The notes beneath the pieces are model-generated. The model saw only the letters and a list, made by a program, of their open reading frames with translations, was not told where the DNA came from and did not search any database. A stretch of 64,000 bases of DNA from Acidobacteriota bacterium (GTDB lineage: Bacteria > Acidobacteriota > Terriglobia > Bryobacterales > Bryobacteraceae), in assembly GCA_017307505.1 (NCBI GenBank), contig JAFKEE010000044.1:47081-111080 (forward strand), given 5' to 3'. Position numbers and translations under genes: made by a program. Shown piece after piece: positions 26,531-34,969 of this stretch. Numbering within the stretch: position 1 is the first letter of the stretch; each line of letters opens with the position of its first letter.

Positions 26531-28968
26531 CACTCGTACCGCAACGCCGTCATCGGATCCACCTTAGCCGCCCGCCTCGCCGGAATCCAACTCGCCAGCA
26601 GTGCTACGCTCGCCAGGAACACCGGCACGGCCACAAACGTCGTCACATCGTGTGGCTCCACGCCATACAGGATGCCCGCCGCCAGCTTCGCACTTGCCAG
26701 CGCAGCCGCCAACCCCACCACCGTCGCGATCGCCGTCATCACCAGCCCCTGCTTCACGATCATGCCCTGCACATTGCCCGCCTGCGCCCCCAACGCCATG
26801 CGGATCCCGATCTCCCGTCGCCGCCGGCTCACTGAGTAGCTCATCACCCCATACAAGCCCACCGCCGCCAGCAGCAGCCCCACTCCGCCAAACACGCCAA
26901 ACAGCGTCCCGGCCAGCCTGGGCAGGAACAGCGCATTCCGCAGATGCTCTTCCATGCTCTCGGCATTGAAGATCGCCATATTGGGATCCAGCATCTGAAT
27001 CTCCCGTCGCAGCGCCGGAGCCAGCGCCGCCGCCTCACCGTTCGTTCGCACCATCACCGAGTAACCCATGAACGACACGTCCGTCCCCGCCTCCTGAGAG
27101 ACTGACCGGTACATCATTGGCCTCGGCTCTTCCCCCAGCGTCCGCGACTTCGTGTTCTTCACCACGCCGATGATCTCGTAAGGCCCGCCACCACCACCCA
27201 CGATCCGCTGTCCCACCGGATTCTCGCCCGGGAACATCTTCTTGACCAGCGTCTCGTTCACAATAGCCACCTTCGGCGCCGTGGGCGACTCGTTCGCGAA
27301 GTCGCGGCCCGCCACCCGCGCGATGCCCATCGTGTCGAAATATCCGGCCGACGCCATGTACACATCGACGCTGACGTTGGACTCGCCTTCCTTCTCCGGA
27401 CGCCCCTCAGGGTGCATCCCGTTCGTCGTCCCGCCCACCGACAACGGAACGATGTCCGTCACCGCCGCCGAAGTCACCCCGGGCAGACCCAGCGCACGCT
27501 GGCGAAGCTGATCCAGAAACTGGCTCGTCCGCTCGGGCGTGTACCCGTGCAGTCGCGGATCCACCGCCATCATCAGGATCCCCTTCGACCGGAATCCGAT
27601 CTCAATATTGGACGCACTCTGCAGGCTCCGCAGGAACAGGCCCGTGGCGCACAACAGGGTCAGTGACATCGCCACCTGACCCACCACCAGCACATTCCGC
27701 ATCGTCCAACGCCGGCCCGGCCGGGCGAGCACATCTTCCCCCTTCAGCGCGCTCGCCAGAATCGGCCTCGACGCCGCCAGCGCCGGAGCCAGCCCAAACA
27801 GCAGCCCGGTCCCCACGCTCAGCAGAAACGTATACAACAAAACCTTGGCATCCACCCCGACCCGCAAATCCAAAGGCAACGGAATCGGCAATTTGAAGGA
27901 CGACAGCGCCTGCGTCGACCACAACGACAGCACCAGCCCGAACAACCCGCCGCCCAGCGCCAGCATGGTGCTTTCCGCCAGCATCTGCCGGATCAACTGG
28001 CCGCGCGTCGCGCCCAAGGCCAGCCGCACCGCCATCTCTTTCTGCCGCGCCGAGGCCTGGGCCAGCAGCAGGTTCGCCACGTTCGCGCAAGCAATGCAAA
28101 GTACCAGCAGCACCACCACGCTCAACGCGCCCAGGAACAACATCACGCCCTTCTTAAGATTCGGCAGCATCGTGCCGGCCAACTCGGCGTGGAAAGCGAG
28201 CCCCTCGTCGTTCTTCGGATACAACCGCGCAATGCGTGCGCCTAAGCCCGTCAACTCGGCCTGCGCCGCCTCGCGGCTCACTCCATCCTTGATCCGAGCC
28301 ACCACCATCAGCCACGAAGCATGACGGCTGTTCCGCTCCGGCAGTTTCGGCATCAACTGCTCCACGGTCCCCAGCGGAACCCACAACTCCGCATTCAGAC
28401 CCAGGTCCAACCCGCGAAAGCCGGCCGGAGTCACACCCACCACCGTGAAGGGCTTGCCGGACAGATTCACGCCCGCGCCCAGGATCGACGGATCCGCGCC
28501 AAAGCGCCGCTGCCACAGCCCGTAGCTGAGGACCACCACCTGGGCCTTCTCTTCGCCCTGCGCAAACCCGCGGCCCAAAGGCATCCGCAGCCGCGCCAGA
28601 TCGAAATAGTTCGCAGACGCGGCCTGCCCCCATACCCGGGTCGGCTCACCTTTTCCGCCAATCGAGGCCGGCAGCAGAGGGAAATACGCCGCCACGCCCT
28701 CGAACGTCTTCGTCTGGTCGCGTACATCCTCGAACAGCGGATGCGAGAATTCGCTGCAGCAGTTCCCCTTGTGTTGCGTGTAAAGGCTCAGCAGTGTCGC
28801 CGGATCCCCCACCGGAGCCGGCTTCAGCACAAACGCGCTCACCATGGAGAAAATGGTCGAGTTCGCCGCGATGCCCAGCCCGATGGACAGCACCGCCGCC
28901 GCTGCAAATCCCGGCGACTTCCTCAACCTCCGAAACGCATAAGTAATGTCCTGCCGCCACGTAGCCAT
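26530..28968 (-). CDS. ADOP-family ABC transporter permease (MacB/FtsX-type)
   Basis: With the start at ATG 28968 the protein has 812 residues; upstream in-frame codons to 29049 add only a cysteine/arginine-rich stretch. It begins TWRQDITYAFRRLRKSPGF, the conserved acidobacterial ADOP N-terminus, followed by helix 1 (AAAAVLSIGLGIAANSTIF). It has two MacB-periplasmic-core plus FtsX units. The first has EMAVRLALGATRGQLIRQML (about 335-355) and the second RRREIGIRMALGAQ near residue 700. It ends ARRAAKVDPMTALRYE. Such permeases work with a separate ATPase in lipoprotein extraction or peptide efflux, or act in mechanotransduction. No ATPase is adjacent, which is common for this family. Confidence 0.92.
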   Translation of the reverse strand: MATWRQDITYAFRRLRKSPGFAAAAVLSIGLGIAANSTIFSMVSAFVLKPAPVGDPATLLSLYTQHKGNCCSEFSHPLFEDVRDQTKTFEGVAAYFPLLPASIGGKGEPTRVWGQAASANYFDLARLRMPLGRGFAQGEEKAQVVVLSYGLWQRRFGADPSILGAGVNLSGKPFTVVGVTPAGFRGLDLGLNAELWVPLGTVEQLMPKLPERNSRHASWLMVVARIKDGVSREAAQAELTGLGARIARLYPKNDEGLAFHAELAGTMLPNLKKGVMLFLGALSVVVLLVLCIACANVANLLLAQASARQKEMAVRLALGATRGQLIRQMLAESTMLALGGGLFGLVLSLWSTQALSSFKLPIPLPLDLRVGVDAKVLLYTFLLSVGTGLLFGLAPALAASRPILASALKGEDVLARPGRRWTMRNVLVVGQVAMSLTLLCATGLFLRSLQSASNIEIGFRSKGILMMAVDPRLHGYTPERTSQFLDQLRQRALGLPGVTSAAVTDIVPLSVGGTTNGMHPEGRPEKEGESNVSVDVYMASAGYFDTMGIARVAGRDFANESPTAPKVAIVNETLVKKMFPGENPVGQRIVGGGGGPYEIIGVVKNTKSRTLGEEPRPMMYRSVSQEAGTDVSFMGYSVMVRTNGEAAALAPALRREIQMLDPNMAIFNAESMEEHLRNALFLPRLAGTLFGVFGGVGLLLAAVGLYGVMSYSVSRRRREIGIRMALGAQAGNVQGMIVKQGLVMTAIATVVGLAAALASAKLAAGILYGVEPHDVTTFVAVPVFLASVALLASWIPARRAAKVDPMTALRYE

Positions 28969-29204
28969 GATGGATGAGTCCTCCCTTCCCTCAACGGAGC
29001 AAACAGGTGGTTTGTTATCGCGAGTGCAGTAAATTCGCACGGCACCCACGCCCCAATCCGGGACAAAATCCGCCGCGGGCTCAATCCATTCGCGTCGTTC
29101 CTGTCAATTGCTGCATCTGACAAGTGCGAAAAAATTCTTGTCGGGGTAGAATGGTCCCCAAGGGATCCTGTCTCCAGGACCCCACTGGGTTTCACAGTAA
29201 ACAT

Positions 29205-29864
29205 ATGTCCGGTTCGTGGTTGCACCGAATTCTCGTCCTGCTGTCGGCGTGCGCGCTGGCTGCCATTGTCTACGGCATCCCACCGGTAGGCTCTCTGGCT
29301 GCGCCCGAACTCGAAGCAGTCACCGCGTGGCTGGCTCATATGTTGTTCACTGGCTTGGCTTTAGCTGCCTGGCGGACCTCCTCCGCGGCGGCCTCAACAG
29401 CGGTCGTAGCCGATTCCGGCTGGCCCTCTCTCCGCTCCATGGCCGTGGCCGCTCCGGCGGTCGTCGTCCTGCAGGTCGCCCTCGGCGCCGCCTATCGCCA
29501 TAAGGTCATGGGCGCCATTCCCCACGTGGTCTGGGCCTTTGTGGCCGCCATCGTCGTGATGATGGTCGCCGTTTCGGTGATGACCCACGCACAAGCCTTG
29601 GCCGCCATGAAACGCACCTGCGTCTGGTTGCTCAGCCTCATTGGGATCCAGGTCGTGCTCGGAGTCGCCGCCCTGGTTGCCCGCATGATGGGAGCCGAAG
29701 CCGGCCTGGCCATTCGCGCCGCCCTGATGACCCACGCCGGCACCGGCGCGCTGGTTCTCGCATTGACCGTAGTTCTATCGGCGCAAATTCTGCGCCATGT
29801 GGAGCAGGCTCCGGAGACGGGCTCATCGCGCCACGAGTTGGCATCCCCGGGGCATCATTCATGA
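29205..29864 (+). CDS. ctaA: Heme A synthase-like protein (CtaA/COX15 family)
   Basis: The ATG at 29205 is chosen because the 27 upstream in-frame codons are not membrane-like. The 219-residue product is polytopic with about seven helices and histidines in the expected helices: HRILVL, WLAHMLFTGLALA, ALGAAYRHKVMGAIPHVVWAF and LMTHAGTGALVLAL. CtaA oxidises heme O to heme A for cytochrome oxidase. It overlaps ctaB by 4 bp and heads a cytochrome oxidase biogenesis run with ctaB, sco and DUF420. It is shorter than B. subtilis CtaA (about 300), so assignment rests on histidine placement and context. Confidence 0.82.
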   Translation: MSGSWLHRILVLLSACALAAIVYGIPPVGSLAAPELEAVTAWLAHMLFTGLALAAWRTSSAAASTAVVADSGWPSLRSMAVAAPAVVVLQVALGAAYRHKVMGAIPHVVWAFVAAIVVMMVAVSVMTHAQALAAMKRTCVWLLSLIGIQVVLGVAALVARMMGAEAGLAIRAALMTHAGTGALVLALTVVLSAQILRHVEQAPETGSSRHELASPGHHS

Positions 29865-30715
29865 GAAGTTATCTCGATCTCACCAAGCCCAGAATCACCT
29901 GGCTCATCCTCATGAGCACAGGCATCGGCTATTTCTTCGGCCATCAGGGCTCGGTGGATTTCCTTCTGCTGTTCAACTGCCTGCTGGGTACGGCGCTCAT
30001 CGCCTCCGGCACGGCCACCCTGAACCAGTGGTACGAACACGACGCTGACGCCAGGATGAACCGCACCAATCAGCGGCCCATCCCCGCCGGCAAGGTCAGC
30101 CCGCGCAACGCTCTGCTGTTCGGCATCGCCCTCCTGGTCGCCGGAGAGCTCCAACTGGGCTGGGGCGTCAACGCCCTCACCGCCTGGCTCGGCCTGTTCA
30201 CCGTGGCCAGCTACCTCTGCCTCTACACCCCGATGAAGCAACGCACCTGGTGGTCCACCACCGTGGGCGCCTTCCCCGGAGCCATGCCTCCGCTGCTGGG
30301 CTTCGCCGCCGCGCGCGGCGTCCTCACCATCGACGCCTGGATCCTCTTCGCCATCATCTTCCTGTGGCAGTTCCCCCACTTCTACGCCATCGCCTGGATG
30401 TATCGTGACGACTACGCCAAGGCCGGCATCCAGATGCTGCCTGTGGTCGAGCCCGACGGCGCTTCCACCTCCCGCCAGATCCTGGGCTTTGCCCTCGCGC
30501 TGATCCCCATCAGCCTGCTGCCCAGTTTCTTCCACATGACGGGCAATCTGTATCTCGCCGCCGCTCTGGTTCTGGGTGGATTCTTTCTGAAATCGGCCGC
30601 CCGCCTCAGCCGCGACCGCACGTCCCTGAACGCCCGCGGCGTCCTCAAGGCGAGCGTGATGTACCTGCCGCTCCTCTACTTGGCCCTGATCATCGACAGC
30701 TACAAGCTATTCTAA
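29861..30715 (+). CDS. ctaB: Protoheme IX farnesyltransferase
   Basis: This 284-residue, nine-helix UbiA-family prenyltransferase has the two Asp-rich motifs: NQWYEHDADARMNRTNQRPI (about 60-79) and AWMYRDDYAKAGIQML (about 175-190). It farnesylates heme B to heme O, the substrate of CtaA. The sequence begins RSYLDLTKPRITWL, typical of CyoE/CtaB. It overlaps ctaA by 4 bp, and sco follows after 9 bp. Confidence 0.95.
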   Translation: MRSYLDLTKPRITWLILMSTGIGYFFGHQGSVDFLLLFNCLLGTALIASGTATLNQWYEHDADARMNRTNQRPIPAGKVSPRNALLFGIALLVAGELQLGWGVNALTAWLGLFTVASYLCLYTPMKQRTWWSTTVGAFPGAMPPLLGFAAARGVLTIDAWILFAIIFLWQFPHFYAIAWMYRDDYAKAGIQMLPVVEPDGASTSRQILGFALALIPISLLPSFFHMTGNLYLAAALVLGGFFLKSAARLSRDRTSLNARGVLKASVMYLPLLYLALIIDSYKLF

Positions 30716-30724
30716 TAGTTGGCA

Positions 30725-31291
30725 ATGAAGATCCTTCAATTCGCCGCCCTGGGCGCGGCCTGTCTCTGTCTGACTGCGTGTCTGAACTCCGGCCTCCCCA
30801 CCTTAGGGGAAGTCCCCCACTTCTCCCTCACCAACCAGGACGGGCAGAAGTTCGAAAGTACCGCCGCCCTCGCCAACAAAGTCTGGGTGGCCGACTTCAT
30901 CTTCACCACCTGCCACGGCCCCTGCCCCCGCATGACGGCCCAGATGCACAAACTGCAGGAAGACACCAAGGATCTCACCGACGTCGAGCTCGTCTCCTTC
31001 ACCGTCGACCCCAAAACTGACACGCCCGAAGTCCTCGCCGCCTACGCCAAACAGTTCAAAGCCGACCCCGAGCGCTGGACCTTCCTCACCGGCTCCGCTG
31101 AAGCTCTCAACAAGCTCAGTTTCGACACCTTCCGCCTCGGCAACGTCGGCGACGGCAAGCTCGAGCACTCCACCCGCTTTGTCCTGATCGACCGCAAGGG
31201 CCGCATCCGCGGCTACTACGACACCACCGACGCCACCGCCCTACCCCAGCTGGTGGAAGACATCGGCAAGGTCCGGAAAGAGGTCCTTTGA
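30725..31291 (+). CDS. Sco1/SenC copper chaperone, lipoprotein
   Basis: The ATG at 30725 is preferred to the TTG 6 bp upstream. The 188-residue product has a lipobox (LTAC, Cys19) and a thioredoxin-like Sco domain. The copper-binding CxxxCP is in TTCHGPCPRMT (about residues 62-72). The distal copper-binding His is probably in LEHSTRFVLIDRKG. The protein loads copper into the CuA site of cytochrome oxidase from the periplasmic face. It lies between ctaB and the DUF420 gene, as expected for oxidase assembly operons. Confidence 0.92.
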   Translation: MKILQFAALGAACLCLTACLNSGLPTLGEVPHFSLTNQDGQKFESTAALANKVWVADFIFTTCHGPCPRMTAQMHKLQEDTKDLTDVELVSFTVDPKTDTPEVLAAYAKQFKADPERWTFLTGSAEALNKLSFDTFRLGNVGDGKLEHSTRFVLIDRKGRIRGYYDTTDATALPQLVEDIGKVRKEVL

Positions 31292-31292
31292 C

Positions 31293-31706
31293 ATGGAAGT
31301 GCGTGATCTGCCCACGCTGAACGCCTGCCTGAACAGCCTGTCCGCCATCCTGCTCATCATCGGCTACATTCTCATCCGCCGCCGCAATTTCGACGCCCAT
31401 AAGAAGGTGATGCTGGCCGCCTTCACTACCTCCACCCTGTTCCTCATCAGCTATCTCACTTACCACTACCAGGTGGGCTCCGTCCGTTTCCAGCACCAGG
31501 GCGCCATCCGCAGCGTGTACCTCACCATCCTGCTGACCCATACGATCCTCGCCGCCGCCGTCGCGCCCATGGCCATCATCACCGTATACCGCGCCTGGAC
31601 CGGACAACTCACCCGCCACCGCAAACTGGCCCGCATCACCCTCCCCATCTGGCTCTATGTCAGCGTCACCGGAGTGGTGGTTTACCTGATGCTGTACCAT
31701 CTTTGA
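31293..31706 (+). CDS. DUF420 membrane protein (CtaM/YozB-like oxidase assembly factor)
   Basis: This 137-residue protein has four helices. The DUF420 pattern is visible in PTLNACLNSLSAILLIIGY, IRRRNFDAHKKVMLAAFT, SYLTYHYQ and ILLTHTILAAAVAP, with conserved His residues that could bind heme or metal. The closing HRKLARITLPIWLYVSVTG is also typical. In Gram-positive bacteria the related CtaM is needed for assembly of heme-copper oxidases. Its place directly after sco agrees. It overlaps the next gene by 4 bp. Confidence 0.85.
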   Translation: MEVRDLPTLNACLNSLSAILLIIGYILIRRRNFDAHKKVMLAAFTTSTLFLISYLTYHYQVGSVRFQHQGAIRSVYLTILLTHTILAAAVAPMAIITVYRAWTGQLTRHRKLARITLPIWLYVSVTGVVVYLMLYHL

Positions 31707-32455
31707 TGGGAATCACTGACACCGTGGAATGGAACGCCTCCCTCTATAGTCAGCGCCACTCGTTTGTCTGGAAGAGTGCCGAAGACCTCATCGCCCTGCT
31801 CGACCCGGCTCCCGGCGAACAGATCCTCGACGTCGGCTGCGGCACCGGTCAACTCACCGCCAAATTGGGTGAATCCGGAGCCATCATCACCGGTCTCGAT
31901 AGCTCGAAAACCATGCTCGAACAGGCCCGCGTCGCCTACCCGGCGGGTTCCTGGATCCACGCCAGCCTCCCCGACTACATCGCCCACGAACAGTTCGACG
32001 CCATCTTCTCCAACGCCGCCCTCCACTGGATCCGCCCTCCGGAAAAGGCCGCCGCCCGCATGTTCGATGCCCTCAAACCCGGCGGCCGCCTCGTCGCTGA
32101 ATTCGGCGGCGCCGGCAACACGGCCTCTGTCCTGAAAGCCGCCCGCGAGATTTTCGGAGAACGCGGCGAAACCGTGGAGGTCCCCTGGTACTTCCCCGGC
32201 ATCGGCGAATACGCCAGCGTGCTGGAACAGGCCGGGTTCGAGGTCGTCTACGCCCTCCTGTTCGATCGCATGACGCCGCTCGACGGCGGCGAAGCCGGTC
32301 TCGCCAACTGGCTGGAGATGTTCGCCCCGCAGTGGCGCGCCTCCGTGCTGAATCGCTTCGAGGAGAAAGTCCGTCCAACCTTGTATGACGAGCAGTCCGG
32401 CCAGTGGCGCATGGACTACCGACGTCTTCGGATCGCAGCGCGCAAACGCGCCTGA
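31703..32455 (+). CDS. Class I SAM-dependent methyltransferase, trans-aconitate methyltransferase-like
   Basis: This 250-residue cytosolic protein begins TVEWNASLYSQRHSFVW. It has the SAM loop ILDVGCGTGQLTAKL (about 38-52), Asp at the end of strand 2 (ITGLDSSKTML) and FDAIFSNAALHWI (strand 4), which is typical of trans-aconitate 2-methyltransferase and related small-molecule methyltransferases. The actual substrate is not known. It overlaps the DUF420 gene by 4 bp, and lgt follows after 3 bp, so it is probably part of the same transcript. Confidence 0.85.
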   Translation: MMGITDTVEWNASLYSQRHSFVWKSAEDLIALLDPAPGEQILDVGCGTGQLTAKLGESGAIITGLDSSKTMLEQARVAYPAGSWIHASLPDYIAHEQFDAIFSNAALHWIRPPEKAAARMFDALKPGGRLVAEFGGAGNTASVLKAAREIFGERGETVEVPWYFPGIGEYASVLEQAGFEVVYALLFDRMTPLDGGEAGLANWLEMFAPQWRASVLNRFEEKVRPTLYDEQSGQWRMDYRRLRIAARKRA

Positions 32456-32458
32456 ATC

Positions 32459-33256
32459 ATGTTTCCCAAACTCATCTCCATCGGTTCGTTTTTCCTGCCC
32501 ACCTACGGGCTGCTGGTCGCGCTCGGCTTCCTGGCCGGCATCTGGCTCACCACCAGACTCGCCCGCCGCGCCGGAATCGACCCCGAGAAGGTGAGCAATC
32601 TCGCCATCTACTGCGCCCTCACCGGACTGGCCGGGGCGAAGCTCCTCATGTTCGTGATGGACTTCGACTACTACGCCAAGAATCCCGGCCGCATCTTCTC
32701 CTTCGACACCCTCCTCTCCGCCGGCGTCTACTACGGCGGCTTCCTCGCCGCCTTCCTCTTCGCCTGGGCGTACATGAAGAAGCAGAACCTGCCCTGGCTC
32801 AAAACCGCCGACGTCTTCGCACCTGGAGTCGCCCTCGGCCATGCCATTGGCCGTATGGGCTGCTTCGCTGCCGGCTGCTGCTGGGGTTCCGTCTGCGACC
32901 GCCCCTGGGCCGTCACGTTTGAGAATCCGACCGCCCACGAACTGACCGGCGTGCCCCTCGGCATTCCCCTCCATCCTGCCCAACTCTATGAAGCGGCAGT
33001 GGTTGCGCTCCTCGCCGCTTTCCTCTACCGCCAGAGCACCAGGCCCCATCGCGACGGGCAGATCCTCGGACTCTATCTGCTGCTCTATGCGATCGCCCGC
33101 GTTACCATCGAGTTCTTCCGCTTCCACGAGCAGGCCCTCCCCTGGGGCGGCCCCTTTACCTGGACCCAGTGGATTGCTATCGGACTTGGCGTCGCTGGAG
33201 CCGCGATCCTGTTGCGCCCCGGCCGCCCCGCGGCCGTTGCCGCGCCGGCCCGCTAG
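32459..33256 (+). CDS. lgt: Prolipoprotein diacylglyceryl transferase
   Basis: This 265-residue polytopic membrane enzyme transfers diacylglycerol from phosphatidylglycerol to the lipobox Cys of prolipoproteins. Key family segments are TYGLLVALGFLAGIWL (near the N-terminus), GHAIGRMGCFAAGCCWG (about 125-141, Lgt signature with the essential Arg) and HPAQLYEAAVVALLA (about 175). The end reads RVTIEFFRFHEQ with conserved Arg and Glu. It is the last gene of the oxidase-assembly run. The ribosome-binding site is unremarkable. Confidence 0.95.
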   Translation: MFPKLISIGSFFLPTYGLLVALGFLAGIWLTTRLARRAGIDPEKVSNLAIYCALTGLAGAKLLMFVMDFDYYAKNPGRIFSFDTLLSAGVYYGGFLAAFLFAWAYMKKQNLPWLKTADVFAPGVALGHAIGRMGCFAAGCCWGSVCDRPWAVTFENPTAHELTGVPLGIPLHPAQLYEAAVVALLAAFLYRQSTRPHRDGQILGLYLLLYAIARVTIEFFRFHEQALPWGGPFTWTQWIAIGLGVAGAAILLRPGRPAAVAAPAR

Positions 33257-33789
33257 TACTCACTTCACGCCAATACCAGCGCCCTTCGGGCCACCACCTT
33301 ACGAAAATCGGGCGGCACCCTCGCCGCCTCCACCGCATCATCTTTCCGATTGAGAATCCTGTAGGGCATCAGCCCAATCAAGCCCAAACCGGCACCCGCC
33401 GATAGATCAGGTAAGCGCAGCAGTCCCGGCGCCGGAGAATCCGGACACGACGGAGAGCGGATACGGTATGACCGATCGGAAGCGGGAAAACTTGAGCGAG
33501 GCCATTCACCCCAAACGGTGTACACCGCCGTGGTCCAGCGCCGGCGTGCCCCGTTTCGGCAAACTCCAGCCATCCGGAACGCACACCGGACGCAGTGCCG
33601 GATTCTGGCTCCGGACGCAACGCCTCCACTTGTTCTTCGCCCGGAAAATCCGAAACCTTAGAAGCCTCTTCGGCAAATCCCTACCTGGGAAGTACCTATC
33701 AACTAGTACTGGTCCACCCCTGGTAAGGTATCCACCCAATCGTTATTTGACCGGGACCACTCGATACTTATTTCAGGTCGAAATTTCTC
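33257..33789. other. Intergenic region without a recognisable gene
   Basis: Over these 533 bp I find no frame with a recognisable protein. Minus-strand frames between 33265 and 33629 contain short hydrophobic stretches but no family resemblance and several interruptions. The last 130 bp are clearly more AT-rich than the surroundings, with small inverted repeats (AGTAC 33691-33695 and GTACT 33706-33710). This is a likely promoter/leader zone for the TadE-type genes. Confidence 0.5.
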
Positions 33790-34290
33790 ATGGCCACCCA
33801 GGCGAAACCCATGCATACTAGCCCCTCCAGGCGTCGCCAACGCGGTAACGCGATGGTGGAGGCTACCCTCGTCCTCGTCCCATTCTTCGCAATCGTCCTG
33901 GGCATTATCGACTTCGGCCGGGCGTTTTACGCCCGCACCGCGATTCAATACGCCGTCCAGGCCGGTACGCGTTACGCAGTTACTTTTCAAACCATGACCG
34001 GCATGTGCCAGGATGCCTCCATTAAAGAGGTCGTCCGCAAAAGCTCGGTCGGCTTCCTTAACGCCACCGACATTGCGAACAAGACGTTCGTTCGCTACTA
34101 CAAGCCGGACACCCTCGCGGAAACCTCTGCCAATATGCCCGGTAACATCGTCGAGGTCTCGGTGGAGGGTTACGAATTCCGATGGATTGCGCCGCTGTGG
34201 CGCACGGCAGCTCCCATGATCGTCCTCGCGCGGTCGAGTGACCGCATGGAAGGTCTGCCCGGCGGCTCGTCAGGACCGCCCTGCCGCTAA
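33790..34290 (+). CDS. TadE-like pseudopilin/pilus assembly protein
   Basis: This 166-residue protein has a basic N-terminus (SRRRQRGN) followed by the TadE hallmark AMVEATLVLVPFFAIVLGII, whose Glu near the start of the helix is characteristic. It continues DFGRAFYARTAIQYAVQAG, leading into an extracellular domain. TadE proteins are minor pseudopilins or anchors in Tad (Flp) pilus systems. The first of three related genes in a row. Confidence 0.85.
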   Translation: MATQAKPMHTSPSRRRQRGNAMVEATLVLVPFFAIVLGIIDFGRAFYARTAIQYAVQAGTRYAVTFQTMTGMCQDASIKEVVRKSSVGFLNATDIANKTFVRYYKPDTLAETSANMPGNIVEVSVEGYEFRWIAPLWRTAAPMIVLARSSDRMEGLPGGSSGPPCR

Positions 34291-34306
34291 GAAAGCAGAA
34301 ACGCGC

Positions 34307-34924
34307 ATGAGAATCGCACGCTTATCAAAAAGGAAATCCCAGGGCGGCCACTCCCTGGTCGACTTCGCGCTGGTCAGCCTTTTCCTGATTCCCATCATGA
34401 TGGCGACCATCTCGGTCGGCTTCAACACCAGCCGCGCCATTCAGGTCACCACGGTCACCCGCGACGCAGCCAACATGTATGCCCGCTGGGTCGACTTCAG
34501 TCTCGACTCCAACAAGAACCTCCTGGTCCGCCTCGCCGCCGGCCTCGACATGACGGCCACGGGAGGCAACGGCGTCATCATTCTTTCAAAGGTCACCTAC
34601 ATCGCCAGCAGCGACTGCACCGGAGCCGGCCTGACCACGGCTCAGTGCACGAACATGAACCAGTACGTGATCATCAACCGGATCGTCGTCGGCAACGCGA
34701 GCTTCAAAACGAGCTCGTTCGGTACGCCGGGCAATATCTCCGCCAACGGAGACGTCGTCAATTACCTGACAGACACATCCGCCCGTGCAAACAATTTTGG
34801 AAACATTCTGAATTTGACCAGCGGACAGTTCGCCTTCATGGCGGAGGGCTTCTTCAAGGGGTTGAGCTGGACCGTCCCCGGCTCGAATCTAGGCAACACG
34901 ATTTCACGCCGGTATATTTTCTAA
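34307..34924 (+). CDS. Second TadE/TadG-like membrane-anchored protein
   Basis: The ATG at 34307 is chosen because the in-frame stretch upstream lies inside the preceding gene. The 205-residue protein has a basic start, then HSLVDFALVSLFLIPIMMAT as the membrane helix and SVGFNTSRAIQVTTVTRDAA, the amphipathic continuation seen in TadE/TadF proteins. In place of the usual helix Glu it has Asp (VDFAL). The rest is a soluble domain with two cysteines (SDCTGAGLTTAQC), perhaps a disulfide. It lies 16 bp after the first TadE gene. Confidence 0.78.
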   Translation: MRIARLSKRKSQGGHSLVDFALVSLFLIPIMMATISVGFNTSRAIQVTTVTRDAANMYARWVDFSLDSNKNLLVRLAAGLDMTATGGNGVIILSKVTYIASSDCTGAGLTTAQCTNMNQYVIINRIVVGNASFKTSSFGTPGNISANGDVVNYLTDTSARANNFGNILNLTSGQFAFMAEGFFKGLSWTVPGSNLGNTISRRYIF

Positions 34925-34969
34925 CTGCTTCAGCCGGATGCAATGTAGTTCGATTCACAGAGGTGAGTG

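Noticed and set aside
29119..29142. GACAAG/CTTGTC inverted repeat before ctaA
   Set aside because: Arms are only 6 bp with a 12-nt spacer, no matching known site, so I did not list it as an operator.
33265..33629. Minus-strand frames with short hydrophobic segments
   Set aside because: They are interrupted, show no family resemblance and have no plausible start, so I left the gap unannotated as a gene.
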